Shown: positions 18,275-27,784, counted from the first letter of the stretch. The stretch: DNA of 64,000 nucleotides from JBNJFY01 sp051747265 (GCA_051747265.1 JBNJFY010000002.1:372001-436000), one strand, 5' to 3'. Made by a program: numbers and translations. The notes: generated from the sequence alone by a model not told the origin.

Positions 18275-21124
18275 ATGTATATGTGCTCATTTCTCTGTAG
18301 AGAAATTGGAAGGTCCGATTTCTCTTTAACACGTCTATTAACCAAATCCTTTCTTTTAATACTGGTGTCGTTGGGGATGGGATTATCCACTGCATTTACG
18401 CAGGATATACCTACCGACCAAAACCGCAAACAGCGGTTAAAGCAATTACCTAACGTTCAACGAGTGGAATGGAATGAAGAGGCTAACATACCTACTTTCA
18501 TTTCTGGTCAACTCAACGATCAAAAGGGTAAATTCGGTTCTGCTGAAAACATCGCATTGGAATTCCTTCGTGAAAACGACGCGCTGTTTCGACTCAACCA
18601 ACCCAATTTTGAGTTGAATGTAGCGGGTATCAATGCTGATGATCTGAACAGTACGCACGTAAAAGTAAATCAGGCGTACAGCGGAATTCCCGTTTACGGT
18701 GCTGAAATGCGTGTTCATTTGGATCAATCGGGAACGGTATATGCCTTCAATGGCGACTATGCTGTAGACATTGATCTGAACGCCACCTCTGCTTCCATAT
18801 CCGAAGCACGTTCAATTGACATTGCGAAGAACGATCTTGGCGATGTGATTTATCGATCGGAATCGGAACGAATGCAACAGCTGGAACAAATGCCAGGCAA
18901 TGAAGAAACACCGGATTGGTCACCTACCGCTCAATTGTTGATTTATCCGTATCAGAAGTCACACCGACTGGCCTATGAAGTGGAAGTATTCGTAGAACAA
19001 CCTAAACCGGGCAACTGGAAGTATTACGTAGATGCCCAAACCGGTCAAATTCTGCATAAATACAACGCCCTACCGCACCAGGATTCTCAGGGTTCCGGCG
19101 GATCCATTTTTGGTGGTTCCTTGAACCTGGATACCTATTACACCAACAGTACTTATTATCTGTATGATGTTTCTCGTCGTTCCGGTGGTCGTAACGGTGG
19201 CGGCATGGGTTCCAGTGCGTATATCCGCACCATGGATGCCAACAATGGTACATCCAAGCCCGGTGATTATATCACGGACACTGACAACAATTTTGCGACT
19301 GACGCGGCTAACGACGCGCATTACAACGCCGGTGTGGTATACGACTACTACTACGATACCCACAATCGAAACAGTTTCGATAACAGTGGTTCATCCATCA
19401 CCTCTACCGTTCATTATCAGAATGACTACAACAATGCGTTCTGGGACGGATCTCAGATGGTGTATGGTGACGGCGACGGATCTACCTTTACCGCGCTGGT
19501 TTGTCTGGATATTGTAGCTCACGAGCTGACCCACGCGGTAACGCAGTATTCCGGTGATATGGTTTATCAGGATGAGCCCGGAGCACTTAACGAGTCTGTG
19601 TCCGACATTTTTGCCATCATGGTGGATCGCGACGACTGGATGGTTGGCGAAGAATCCTATACGCCCGGCACTTCCGGTGACGCACTGCGCTATATGGACG
19701 ATCCCACACAAGGTGACCAACCCGATCACTATGATGATCGCTACACCGGAACCCAAGACAACGGCGGTGTTCACATCAATAGTGGTATTCCTAATAAGGC
19801 TGCTCACTTGATGATCGCCGGTGGTACGCACTATAACGTATCGGTTACCGGAATTGGCCATAGTAAAGTTGAGCAGATCTGGTATCGCGCGCTGACCAGC
19901 TATTTCACTTCTCAGTCTGATTTCGCCGATGCTCGTAATGCTACGCTGCAAGCGGCTTCTGATATTTATGGCTCCAGCAGTAGCGAATATGCTACCGTTG
20001 AAGATGCCTGGGCTGCGGTAGGAATCGGTTCCACCGGCGGCGGTGGTGGCGGAGGTGGAGGCGGCTCCACTGATACTTATGAGCCTAACGATTCCTTCGC
20101 TGAGGCTTACGGTCCGCTCGAATCCGGAACTACTTACGCTTCTTATATCGCCAGCAGCAGTGACGACGATTATTACGTCATCGAAACCGGTGGATCCGGC
20201 ACCATTGATGTATCACTGGCTAATTTCCCCGGTGATTACGATGTGTATCTTTATGACTCCTCACAAAGCGAGTTAGATAAAGGGTATACCACAAACGATC
20301 CGGAAACCATCAGTTACTCCGCATCATCGGCAGGAACCTTTTATATCCGAGTTGATGGATATAACGGCGCTTCCAGCACCAGCGATGACTACGAACTGAC
20401 CGTAACCTATCCTGAAGGATCCGGTGGCGGAGGTGGCGGCGACCCACAATGGTACTATGAAACCGTTACTAAAGAAACGCCACATCCATACCCGAACTAC
20501 TATGACGAGTCCCATTTCTACTCTAAGGCGGGCGCGCAAAAAGTAGCGGTTCACTTCTCGCGTTTCGAAACCGAAGCCAACTACGACTTCGTTTACATTT
20601 ACGATAAGAATGGCACGGAACAGGCATCCTATAACGGTACCAAGTCGGAATTCTGGGCGGTTGTTGATGGCGACGAGATTGAAGTCAACCTGGATTCCGA
20701 TTATTCAGTAACCGAATGGGGATACAAAATTGATCAGGTTGCCTACTATTCTGATCAACAACTGATTGCCGGCCAGACCGGAACTCCTGTAGAAGGAGAA
20801 ATCACAGGTACGCCTAGTGATCAGGTTGACCCCAATGCTGAGAAAGTGGAAGAGTTCGCGTTGAACGCCAACTATCCAAATCCATTCAACCCCTCTACTC
20901 AAATCTCCTACAAGTTGGCCAAAGGTGGCGATGTGAAATTGACCATCTACAACTCTGCAGGACAACACGTTGCTACGCTGGTTAACCAACAGCAGCGAGC
21001 CGGTGCTCATAATATTACCTGGCGAGCAGGCAACTTATCCAGTGGAATCTACTTCTACCAATTGGATGTAAAAGCTGGTGACACGCAGTTCAGTCAACGT
21101 CGCAAGATGTTGTTGATCAAGTAA
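18275..21124 (+). CDS. Secreted M4 (thermolysin-like) metalloprotease with PPC, CUB-like and T9SS domains
   Basis: The 949-residue protein has a signal peptide (to about 43), FTP/PepSY propeptide (about 50-270) and an M4 catalytic domain with HELTH at 416-420, Glu440 in GALNESVSD, and the later His in GGVHINSGIPNKAAH. A poly-Gly linker (about 589-599) leads to a PPC domain (about 605-715), a second Gly linker, a CUB-like beta domain (about 725-830) and a T9SS sorting domain (NANYPNPFNPSTQ to the end). It is predicted to be exported via T9SS and cleave extracellular protein. A TAGGGGGACGAT motif lies about 60 bp upstream of the start. Confidence 0.93.
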   Translation: MYMCSFLCREIGRSDFSLTRLLTKSFLLILVSLGMGLSTAFTQDIPTDQNRKQRLKQLPNVQRVEWNEEANIPTFISGQLNDQKGKFGSAENIALEFLRENDALFRLNQPNFELNVAGINADDLNSTHVKVNQAYSGIPVYGAEMRVHLDQSGTVYAFNGDYAVDIDLNATSASISEARSIDIAKNDLGDVIYRSESERMQQLEQMPGNEETPDWSPTAQLLIYPYQKSHRLAYEVEVFVEQPKPGNWKYYVDAQTGQILHKYNALPHQDSQGSGGSIFGGSLNLDTYYTNSTYYLYDVSRRSGGRNGGGMGSSAYIRTMDANNGTSKPGDYITDTDNNFATDAANDAHYNAGVVYDYYYDTHNRNSFDNSGSSITSTVHYQNDYNNAFWDGSQMVYGDGDGSTFTALVCLDIVAHELTHAVTQYSGDMVYQDEPGALNESVSDIFAIMVDRDDWMVGEESYTPGTSGDALRYMDDPTQGDQPDHYDDRYTGTQDNGGVHINSGIPNKAAHLMIAGGTHYNVSVTGIGHSKVEQIWYRALTSYFTSQSDFADARNATLQAASDIYGSSSSEYATVEDAWAAVGIGSTGGGGGGGGGGSTDTYEPNDSFAEAYGPLESGTTYASYIASSSDDDYYVIETGGSGTIDVSLANFPGDYDVYLYDSSQSELDKGYTTNDPETISYSASSAGTFYIRVDGYNGASSTSDDYELTVTYPEGSGGGGGGDPQWYYETVTKETPHPYPNYYDESHFYSKAGAQKVAVHFSRFETEANYDFVYIYDKNGTEQASYNGTKSEFWAVVDGDEIEVNLDSDYSVTEWGYKIDQVAYYSDQQLIAGQTGTPVEGEITGTPSDQVDPNAEKVEEFALNANYPNPFNPSTQISYKLAKGGDVKLTIYNSAGQHVATLVNQQQRAGAHNITWRAGNLSSGIYFYQLDVKAGDTQFSQRRKMLLIK

Positions 21125-21150
21125 TCAGCTCGATTCCTACACCAACAAAA

Positions 21151-21178
21151 AAAAGGCCGCTCGATTGAGCGGCCTTTT
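21151..21178. terminator. Bidirectional rho-independent terminator
   Basis: A perfect 8-bp stem GGCCGCTC / GAGCGGCC with loop GATT, flanked by AAAA and TTTT so that it works in both directions. It separates the M4 protease gene from the convergent fumarylacetoacetase gene. Confidence 0.92.
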
Positions 21179-21228
21179 CTATTTTGAGCTTACTTTTGAA
21201 GTAAGTGCCTAAGCTTTTTGGCCAACTG

Positions 21229-22509
21229 TTATTTAGCCGGAAGTATTTTACCTGAGCATTCCCCAAATCCTACGCGGTAACCATCCCCCTGTGCGTATCC
21301 GGTCATGATAATTTCATCACCGTCTTCGCAAAATACGCGCTGTTCGCCGCTGGGCAGGTCAATGGGATTCTCACCATTCCAGGTTAATTCCAGCAAGCTA
21401 CCGTAGGAATCTTCGGTTTTACCACTGATGGTTCCCGAGGCATATAAATCACCGGGACGCACATTGCAGCCGGTAACCGTTTGATGAGCCAATTGCTGAG
21501 CCATATTCCAGTACAGATACTTGTAGTTGGAGTTACAGATCATTTCCGGCACATCCAGACCCTCGGTCTTAATGTACACTTCCAGATTAATATCGACAGC
21601 GGTTTTGCCATCTACTTGTAAATAGGGAAGAGGCTCCGGTTCTTGATCCGGCCCTTCCACACGGAACGGTTCGAAGGCCATCAGAGGCACGATCCATGGC
21701 GACATGGTAGTGGCCCAGTTTTTGGCCAGGAACGGACCTAAAGGAACATATTCCCACTTCTGGATGTCCCGGGCACTCCAGTCATTGACCAGGGCCAACC
21801 CGAAGATATGATCTTCGGCAGATGTTACATCGATGGAATCGCCCAATGGATTACCCGGTCCGGTCAGGAAGCCCATCTCCAATTCAAAATCTACGCGCTT
21901 GCTGGGTCCAAACACCGGCTGATCCGCATCAGCAGGTATGGTTTGGCCTTTGGGTCGATGCAATTCGGTACCGCTGACTACCACGGAACTAGCTCGCCCG
22001 TGGTATCCCACCGGTAGATGCTTCCAGTTAGGCTTTAGTGCATTTTCTGGTCCACGAAACATGGTTCCCACATTGGTGGCGTGCTCCTCGGAGCTGTAAA
22101 AGTCGGTGTAGTCTCCGATAGCCACGGGAAGCATCATTTCCACTTTATCAGCAGGCGTAAGTACGGCTTCCCGCAACGACTCATTATCACGCAATGTTGG
22201 TTCCTCCGCACTCAGCAGCGTGCTCAAGGTCTGACGTGCTTCCGCCCAGGCTTTTTTACCCAGGGCCATAAAATCATTGAGCGTGATGGATTGAAAAGCC
22301 GACTTGCCGTCTAATTCCGGCCCATCAAAGACTCCAGCTTCTTCCAATTCCTTCAGGTTCACAATTTGATCGCCAATACGACTACAAATGTAGGCTTCCC
22401 CACCATCCTTGGGTTTGCAAACCCCATAAGGCAAATTCTGGATGGGAAAATGAGAGGTCTCTTCTACCTCGATAAATGATGTTAACGATGGATCGTTGGT
22501 TGGATGCAT
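21229..22509 (-). CDS. fahA: Fumarylacetoacetase
   Basis: The last enzyme of tyrosine/homogentisate breakdown, cleaving fumarylacetoacetate to fumarate and acetoacetate. The 426 residues match the family. Catalytic and metal residues are canonical: DYTDFYSSEEHATNVG (His), the metal Glu pair in DFELEMGFLTGPGN, and the Asp in LVNDWSARDIQKWEYVPLGPF. It follows an uncharacterised 321-residue gene by 49 bp on the same strand. Homogentisate dioxygenase and maleylacetoacetate isomerase are not in the window. Confidence 0.96.
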   Translation of the reverse strand: MHPTNDPSLTSFIEVEETSHFPIQNLPYGVCKPKDGGEAYICSRIGDQIVNLKELEEAGVFDGPELDGKSAFQSITLNDFMALGKKAWAEARQTLSTLLSAEEPTLRDNESLREAVLTPADKVEMMLPVAIGDYTDFYSSEEHATNVGTMFRGPENALKPNWKHLPVGYHGRASSVVVSGTELHRPKGQTIPADADQPVFGPSKRVDFELEMGFLTGPGNPLGDSIDVTSAEDHIFGLALVNDWSARDIQKWEYVPLGPFLAKNWATTMSPWIVPLMAFEPFRVEGPDQEPEPLPYLQVDGKTAVDINLEVYIKTEGLDVPEMICNSNYKYLYWNMAQQLAHQTVTGCNVRPGDLYASGTISGKTEDSYGSLLELTWNGENPIDLPSGEQRVFCEDGDEIIMTGYAQGDGYRVGFGECSGKILPAK

Positions 22510-22558
22510 ATCAGATTTCGTTGTTCAGATTGGTTTTATGATTCAATCGTATACTCTA

Positions 22559-23524
22559 TTAGCGCAAATGTAATTCATCTAAATCCTCACGGGGCTCATC
22601 AAAGCTGCAGGATCCATAGGAGTGCAAGGCGGTTTTACGCAGTTCGGCAATTTCATCTTCCGAGATATCCATATCCGCCCAGCTAAACATGCTACCCGTA
22701 AACTTAAATTGAGAGGGATCTTCATCTCGAATGATATGAGCCACCTCCTCTTCGGCGAGATCATGAGCGTACCCTAGCAAACCGGCTCCAAACACATTGA
22801 AAAACCCGTGCATTTTGGTACCCACCGAATCCGAGTAGTGCCGGATGGGATGATGCAAGCCGGCCGTACATTTCATAGCCACATTTTTCTCCCTGGCTTG
22901 ATACAACACCGCGGCCACTTGTTCTACGGTGGGAAACAGGTGCGCTTCCACGCCTCCGCATCGTAGTTTAAATGCCAACGCTACTTGATCGGTACGATCA
23001 TTGACTTCTGAGATTGCCGCCATAACGGCCGGAATCTCTGATCGCCAATTTTCGGTAAATTTCGGCTCGCAATAGACCTGCTTGGGCAATGCCTGATGTT
23101 CTGCCATCTGGTCGACCAACGTTTGTAGCGCTTGACTGCTCGTTTCTTTTCCCTCAATAATAGCTTCAATTGGCAATTTGACTTCCAAAGCCCCGGTAAG
23201 CACGTTCGGTTCCAGTTGATCATGCAAGCTTAGTATTTGTTCAGCGGATGTTGCCACCGCTTCCCGAAAAGATTGCAACGTATCAGCGGCTTGACTGATC
23301 ACCGAAAAGTCGAACGGAGTTGAGGTATTCAACAGTTCGCCATAAGCCCGCAATTCATTGAGCTTCCCGGCTGGAATGATAAACCGAGAGAGCATCCAGG
23401 CGTCTTCCTCTGATCGATACTTCGCAAAATTTCTGATCGATTCATCCAACGACAATTTGGCAGGGGGAAACAAACCGGCATAATCAATCAACCCCGACAT
23501 AAACGCACGTAAACTCGATTCCAT
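22559..23524 (-). CDS. Conserved hypothetical protein in an operon with fumarylacetoacetase
   Basis: The 321-residue soluble protein has no signal peptide. Visible segments are SGLIDYAGLFPPAKLSLDESI at the start, PKQVYCEPKF in the middle, and KCTAGLHHPIRHY followed by HGFFNVFGAG (about 225-250). The alternation of strands and helices suggests a TIM-barrel-like fold, and His-rich GLHHP could be a metal or active-site loop; both are inferences. It is directly upstream of fahA, so a role in tyrosine or other aromatic catabolism is plausible. I do not recognise a named family. Confidence 0.7.
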   Translation of the reverse strand: MESSLRAFMSGLIDYAGLFPPAKLSLDESIRNFAKYRSEEDAWMLSRFIIPAGKLNELRAYGELLNTSTPFDFSVISQAADTLQSFREAVATSAEQILSLHDQLEPNVLTGALEVKLPIEAIIEGKETSSQALQTLVDQMAEHQALPKQVYCEPKFTENWRSEIPAVMAAISEVNDRTDQVALAFKLRCGGVEAHLFPTVEQVAAVLYQAREKNVAMKCTAGLHHPIRHYSDSVGTKMHGFFNVFGAGLLGYAHDLAEEEVAHIIRDEDPSQFKFTGSMFSWADMDISEDEIAELRKTALHSYGSCSFDEPREDLDELHLR

Positions 23525-23618
23525 AGCTCCTCTGTTATTGTCCTGCTAATTCTCTGTAATACAATGCTAATTCAGCATGGGAAGTTGTTCGTTTGCCAAG
23601 TAAAAAGCAATCAATGGC

Positions 23619-24785
23619 TTATCCGTTCCTTTGGTCGTTAATGGTAAGCAGATCCAGGGTAAGCGTATCCGCAATAACCAATCCCCTGGGTGTAAGACGA
23701 AGCGGATCTAGCCCTTCCACATAACCCTGTTCTTTTTGATATTCCATCCATTGACATTGCGCTTCACTCCAGGTGTAATGATATCTGGATGACAATTCTT
23801 GCTCACTAATTCCTCTCCGGGTACGCAGGGCTAACATAATGCGCTCTTCTGCCAGATCATGCTGATTCAATGATTCACGCTCTTCTACGGGGGCCGGACC
23901 ATCGTTATTCAAATAAGATCTAATATCAGCGGCATTGGCTATACGAACGGCGGAGACAAGCTGATCACCGGATTCTTGCGTATCCAAACTATGTGCACCG
24001 GGTCCCAAACCCAAGTAGGGCTGATGGCGCCAATACTGCGAGTTATGAACGGCTTCGCGGCCCGGCCGGCTGTAATTGCTGACCTCATATTGCCGGATCC
24101 CTCGCTCCGCCAAACGTTCTCTAATAAGTCGCTGCTGTTCCGCGACGTGTTGTTCCGGGGCTGGACGCAATCGTCCCAGCTCGTTCATTTTACCCAACCG
24201 AGTCTGCGGCTCAATAGTCAAGCTATAGGCCGATATATGGGGTGGATCAAAAGCCAGTAACCGATCCAAATCCGCATCTAGCATTTCTAGGGTCTGACCC
24301 GGATTGCCATAGATCAAATCAACAGTGTATCGCTGGATAGGACTTTCGGACAATATCTCCAAGGATTGCAGCGCTTGATCAGCGGTATGCGCCCGATGCA
24401 TAAACTGTAACAGTTGAGGGTGAAAGGACTGAATCCCCATGCTTAAACGATCAACACCCACCGCGCGCAAATTCTCTACATACGTTTGGGTGACATCATC
24501 AGGATTAAGCTCTACGGTAAATTCTTGCAACTGCAAATGAAAAGTTTGCGCTAACTCCGCTACTATATGTTGGAGCTGCTGAGCAGAAAGCAGCGATGGG
24601 GTCCCGCCCCCTATATACAGGGTGCGAATATTCCGCTTCGTCCAATGAGTATCGGCGTAACTGTGGATTTCACCAATCAGTCGCTCCACATACGCAGGAA
24701 TCAACTGCTGCCTGGTAACAAAATAAAAATCGCAGTACGAGCAGGCTTGCTTACAGAAGGGTACATGAATATAAATGCCTGCCAT
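23619..24785 (-). CDS. hemW: HemW-like radical SAM heme chaperone
   Basis: The 388-residue protein binds a 4Fe-4S cluster through C11, C15 and C18 (CKQACSYC), typical of the radical SAM CxxxCxxC motif. The SAM/cluster segment continues with LYIGGGTPSLL. The lack of the extra Cys found in true HemN (CxxxCxxCxC has Asp-Phe here) and the shorter length favour HemW, which delivers heme to respiratory enzymes, over coproporphyrinogen oxidase HemN. The C-terminal HemN-like domain (about 310-388) is present. It precedes the fahA pair on the same strand. Confidence 0.9.
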   Translation of the reverse strand: MAGIYIHVPFCKQACSYCDFYFVTRQQLIPAYVERLIGEIHSYADTHWTKRNIRTLYIGGGTPSLLSAQQLQHIVAELAQTFHLQLQEFTVELNPDDVTQTYVENLRAVGVDRLSMGIQSFHPQLLQFMHRAHTADQALQSLEILSESPIQRYTVDLIYGNPGQTLEMLDADLDRLLAFDPPHISAYSLTIEPQTRLGKMNELGRLRPAPEQHVAEQQRLIRERLAERGIRQYEVSNYSRPGREAVHNSQYWRHQPYLGLGPGAHSLDTQESGDQLVSAVRIANAADIRSYLNNDGPAPVEERESLNQHDLAEERIMLALRTRRGISEQELSSRYHYTWSEAQCQWMEYQKEQGYVEGLDPLRLTPRGLVIADTLTLDLLTINDQRNG

Positions 24786-24817
24786 AATAAGATTCGCAGA
24801 TTGGCCTGAAGAGGCGG

Positions 24818-25366
24818 TTAAGACCGAGGCGTGTAAAACGGATTTTCCTCATACGTATCCCGCTGCTGATAGGCCCGGGCATATTTGATATAATTATCCG
24901 CGTGCTCCTGGATGGAAGCTATTTCTTCGTCGGTAAGCTTTCGAACCGGTTTGGCGGGAGCACCCATACATAAATAGCCGGAAGGCATAGTTTTACCCGG
25001 CGCAACCAAACTACCCGCGGCCACTATACAATCCGATTCAATCACCGCTTTATCCAAAATGGTGGCCTGGATTCCTATCAAAGCACGATCATGAATCGTG
25101 CATCCATGAAGCATCGCCGAATGTCCCACTGTTACATCATTACCTATGGAAGTCGGCCCGGTCTGGTTCATCACATGAATGCAGGTGTTATCCTGAATAT
25201 TGGTTCGCGCACCGATGTCAATCCAGTTTACATCGCCACGAATGGTCGTATTAAACCAAATACTGCTTTGCTCACCAATAGTCACATCCCCAATGATATC
25301 CGCACTGGGGGCCACAAAGACCGATTCTCCATATTGCGGAGAACGATCCAGAAATTCATAAATCAT
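24818..25366 (-). CDS. Gamma carbonic anhydrase-like left-handed beta-helix protein
   Basis: The 182-residue protein consists of hexapeptide repeats (DVTIGEQ, SSIWFN, TTIRGD, TIGNDVTVG) forming a left-handed beta helix, followed by a C-terminal helix. The three His residues that bind zinc in gamma-class enzymes are in place: IHVMN and VGHSAMLHGC. Related proteins (YrdA, PaaY, CaiE) have carbonic anhydrase or thioesterase activity. The gene is 32 bp from hemW, same strand. Confidence 0.88.
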   Translation of the reverse strand: MIYEFLDRSPQYGESVFVAPSADIIGDVTIGEQSSIWFNTTIRGDVNWIDIGARTNIQDNTCIHVMNQTGPTSIGNDVTVGHSAMLHGCTIHDRALIGIQATILDKAVIESDCIVAAGSLVAPGKTMPSGYLCMGAPAKPVRKLTDEEIASIQEHADNYIKYARAYQQRDTYEENPFYTPRS

Positions 25367-25403
25367 ACGTTGAATCTGTTTAGAATCGTAGAATTACGCC
25401 GAA

Positions 25404-25991
25404 TTATTCTTCGCCCAAGTACTGTTCAATGGTTGCTTTAAAATCTTCATAGCTGCGGGGATACTCAATTTCTGTTCCATTGACAAAGAAGGTAGGAGTT
25501 GCCCGAACACCACGTTGTTCCCCCAGACGTCGATCTTCCATCACTTTATTTTGTGTTTCCTGGCTATTCAGATCTTTCTCAAACTGATCCATATTCAACT
25601 TCAACTCTTGGGCATACCTCATAAAGTAGCGGGAGGCATTTCCGTTTGTCCACTCATTCTGATGGGTAAACAGCAAATCCTTCATCTCCTTGAATTTCCC
25701 TTGATTGCCGGCCGCTTCAGTTGCCCGGGCCGCGGGAATAGCTTGCTGGTGGCTTCTCAGCGGAAAATGATAATACTTCACCTCTATTTGATCACCGAAT
25801 TCTTCTTGTAGGCGTTTCAACGTGAAGTGATGAAATCTACAAGAGGGACACTGCAAGTCCGCAAATTCTTCGATGAGGATGGCAGACTCAGTTTCATTTT
25901 GTGCCCATACTTGTTGCTGAGCACCAAAGCTGGCACCAACTAAAATAATCCCCAAAAACAACGCTGTTACTGACTTATAAAAAGTATTCAT
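25404..25991 (-). CDS. DsbA/DsbG-like periplasmic thioredoxin-fold protein
   Basis: The 195-residue protein starts at the ATG complement of 25989-25991; this leaves a clean signal peptide (hydrophobic about 6-25, ending VWAQ). The redox site CPSC lies in DLQCPSCRFHH. The C-terminal half carries the family's GVRATPTFFVNG cis-proline motif. It resembles bacterial DsbA-family 'thioredoxin_4' proteins that form or isomerise disulfides outside the cytoplasm. A longer in-frame start (26072) would bury the signal peptide and is rejected. Confidence 0.88.
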   Translation of the reverse strand: MNTFYKSVTALFLGIILVGASFGAQQQVWAQNETESAILIEEFADLQCPSCRFHHFTLKRLQEEFGDQIEVKYYHFPLRSHQQAIPAARATEAAGNQGKFKEMKDLLFTHQNEWTNGNASRYFMRYAQELKLNMDQFEKDLNSQETQNKVMEDRRLGEQRGVRATPTFFVNGTEIEYPRSYEDFKATIEQYLGEE

Positions 25992-26074
25992 AATGAAAAC
26001 TGTTTCAGATCCATATTTGACATGACAAGGTAACGAATCAAGCGAATCTATATTAGGACCTTTTTTACCCATAT

Positions 26075-26106
26075 AAAAAAAGCCCCCTTAAGAGGGAGCT
26101 TTTTTT
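26075..26106. terminator. Rho-independent terminator-like hairpin
   Basis: An A-rich run, an inverted pair AGCCCCCT / AGGGAGCT with one mismatch around a short TAAG loop, then seven Ts. It lies 57 bp beyond the stop of the leftward-transcribed histidine kinase gene and looks able to terminate in either direction. Confidence 0.75.
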
Positions 26107-26163
26107 AGAAGCAACTAGTTAGCCCCAGCGGGTTCATTTTATTGCCAATTACCCTCTCCCAGT

Positions 26164-27039
26164 TTAATATTCAAACTGGAATTCAACATGGGTACCCTGG
26201 CTTCCATCAATACTGTAATCAGCGTCTAGGTGGTTCAGGAAATGATGTATCAGCGTTAATCCCAGTTGATCGTTTTCGGGTGGACGCTCATGATCAAAGC
26301 CAATTCCATTATCACTAACCTTGCCTTTTATTTGTGAGTCGCCATTGTGGAGTAATTCTAAGCGAACCACTCCCGATTCTCGATCCTCAAAGCCGTGATT
26401 CAAAGCATTGCTCATCAGTTCATGTATCAACAAGGCACAATGAGTCGCTTTGTGGATGGGTAATTCCACGCGATCACATTGCACATCGAATGAAATGTTT
26501 TTGTCGTTCAACATTTCACTGTATAGCGACTGCATCTGCTGGATTAATGACAATATTAAATCATCCAGCGGAAGTACCTCTTTATCATTTTCGAAAGCAG
26601 ATAGTTGCTCATGGATTTTGGCAATGATTTTTATGCGCTGATGAATGTCTCGAAGAACCCGAATTACTTTTTCATCCGACCCATCTGAACTTTCCAGCTC
26701 CAGCGTTACAATACTGCTCAATTGGGCCAGCTGATTTTTTATTCGATGATGCGTCTCTTTCAATACATCCATCAACACATCATCTACCGGGCCATCAGCC
26801 GAGCTATCTGCTACAGCCTTTGAGGCATAGGTCAAAAAAGAAGAGGGCAACTGTTTGGCCGCTTTCTGAATTGTCTCATCAATACGGTTACTGATTTTAT
26901 TCGACTTACCACGTCCCTCTGCTACCGATTTTATCCAGGTATCGGATACCCCCCATGCTCTTGAAAGCGCGCTTATGTTGGTGCCCAAAATAGCACAGGC
27001 AATTTGTAAATCCTTAAATTTATTGGATTCATCTGCCAT
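26164..27039 (-). CDS. Cytosolic sensor histidine kinase, HisKA_2 type, with N-terminal HTH-like domain
   Basis: The 291-residue protein has no membrane segment. Residues 10-60 look like a repressor-type helix-turn-helix (ISALSRAWGVSDTWIKSVAEG). The HisKA_2 dimerisation box follows with phospho-acceptor His97/98 in ETHHRIKNQLAQL, then an HATPase_c domain with the N box HELMSNALNHG and G1 box VSDNGIGFD. Such kinases usually report to distant response regulators. Fusing a DNA-binding-like domain to a kinase is unusual. It is divergent from a CI-repressor-like gene, 99 bp apart. Confidence 0.85.
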   Translation of the reverse strand: MADESNKFKDLQIACAILGTNISALSRAWGVSDTWIKSVAEGRGKSNKISNRIDETIQKAAKQLPSSFLTYASKAVADSSADGPVDDVLMDVLKETHHRIKNQLAQLSSIVTLELESSDGSDEKVIRVLRDIHQRIKIIAKIHEQLSAFENDKEVLPLDDLILSLIQQMQSLYSEMLNDKNISFDVQCDRVELPIHKATHCALLIHELMSNALNHGFEDRESGVVRLELLHNGDSQIKGKVSDNGIGFDHERPPENDQLGLTLIHHFLNHLDADYSIDGSQGTHVEFQFEY

Positions 27040-27076
27040 TTAGAGAATAGCTTTTATTTGTTAACTTTGAGATTCA

Positions 27077-27130
27077 AACCTAGTCCTTTATTTAACAATA
27101 TAAGGATTGATCTTAAAAAATTAACCTAGT
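27077..27130. promoter_or_regulatory. Divergent intergenic region with direct repeat AACCTAGT
   Basis: The 99-bp space between the divergent kinase and CI-like genes contains AACCTAGT twice (27077-27084 and 27123-27130), 46 bp apart, one near each start. The spacer is AT-rich (TTTATTTAACAATATAAGG). The repeats could be operator sites for the CI-like protein or the HTH domain of the kinase. No binding evidence exists, so this is a candidate only. Confidence 0.3.
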
Positions 27131-27138
27131 ACGGCAAA

Positions 27139-27603
27139 TTGAAGTATAAAACAGGTGAAAAATTTCGTCGCGTAGCTGATGAGTTATTCGATGGAGTTAT
27201 CGGGGATTTAGCACGGGCACTGGATATGAAACCGGAATCCTTCTCAAAATATACCTCGGGAAGGACCCATCCCGGTTGGAAACTGCTCAAGAGACTTCTG
27301 TCTATTGGTGTCAATGTCAATTGGTTTTTGTGTGACATCCCACCCATGTTAATTAAAGATATTCCTACCTCAAGTAATGGAATCAAGGAATTAGCGAATA
27401 GCATTTCAGAAAGTGAAACCCAGTATATGAGTTCGCTGATTGGGGAAGAGGTTAGGCGGGAGCTATCTGAAGAGCAATGGGACGAAATCGGTCAATTTGT
27501 ACGTTTTTTACAGGATATGAAAGTGTCCGATTCCACCAAACGGCGATTATTAGAATCTTTTATTGCGGACCTATTGCAACCTTCGGCCACCGAGGGCGTG
27601 TAG
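27139..27603 (+). CDS. CI-repressor-like HTH regulator
   Basis: The 154-residue protein starts with TTG. Residues about 10-55 form a phage-CI-type helix-turn-helix (VIGDLARALDMKPESFSKYTSGRTHPGWKLLKRLLSIGVNVNWFL). The rest is acidic and helical (about 75-150) and lacks a LexA-type autoprotease motif. It resembles the N-terminal domain of temperate-phage repressors and of some stand-alone bacterial regulators. Its divergent neighbour carries a related HTH on a kinase, so the pair may act together. Confidence 0.75.
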   Translation: MKYKTGEKFRRVADELFDGVIGDLARALDMKPESFSKYTSGRTHPGWKLLKRLLSIGVNVNWFLCDIPPMLIKDIPTSSNGIKELANSISESETQYMSSLIGEEVRRELSEEQWDEIGQFVRFLQDMKVSDSTKRRLLESFIADLLQPSATEGV

Positions 27604-27749
27604 TTTTCCGGAACTGGATTTCTACCTCCAAGCCTGGTCTGAAACCTTTCGGATTAGGCTTTTTCTTTGAGAATTTTCCTTTCCTAGACGGCTTTCAGCC
27701 TTCCGAGTCATGAAATGGCCATTGGGTAAGCGCAAGGCACTCCATAAAA

Positions 27750-27784
27750 TAAAAAAGCCAGCCCCTTGAAGAAGAAGCTGGCTT
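27750..27784. terminator. Terminator between the CI-like gene and the HIRAN gene
   Basis: Stem AAGCCAGC (27755-27762) / GCTGGCTT (27777-27784). On the minus strand it is followed by TTTTTTATTTT, a good U-tract, so it ends transcription from the HIRAN gene on the right; on the plus strand TTAATTAA gives a weaker tract for the CI-like gene. Confidence 0.8.

Noticed and set aside
19391..19951. 186-codon minus-strand frame inside the M4 protease gene
   Set aside because: It is antisense to a strongly conserved catalytic domain and has no recognisable protein features.
25992..26072. Longer N-terminus for the DsbA-like protein
   Set aside because: It would place 27 polar residues before a clear signal peptide.
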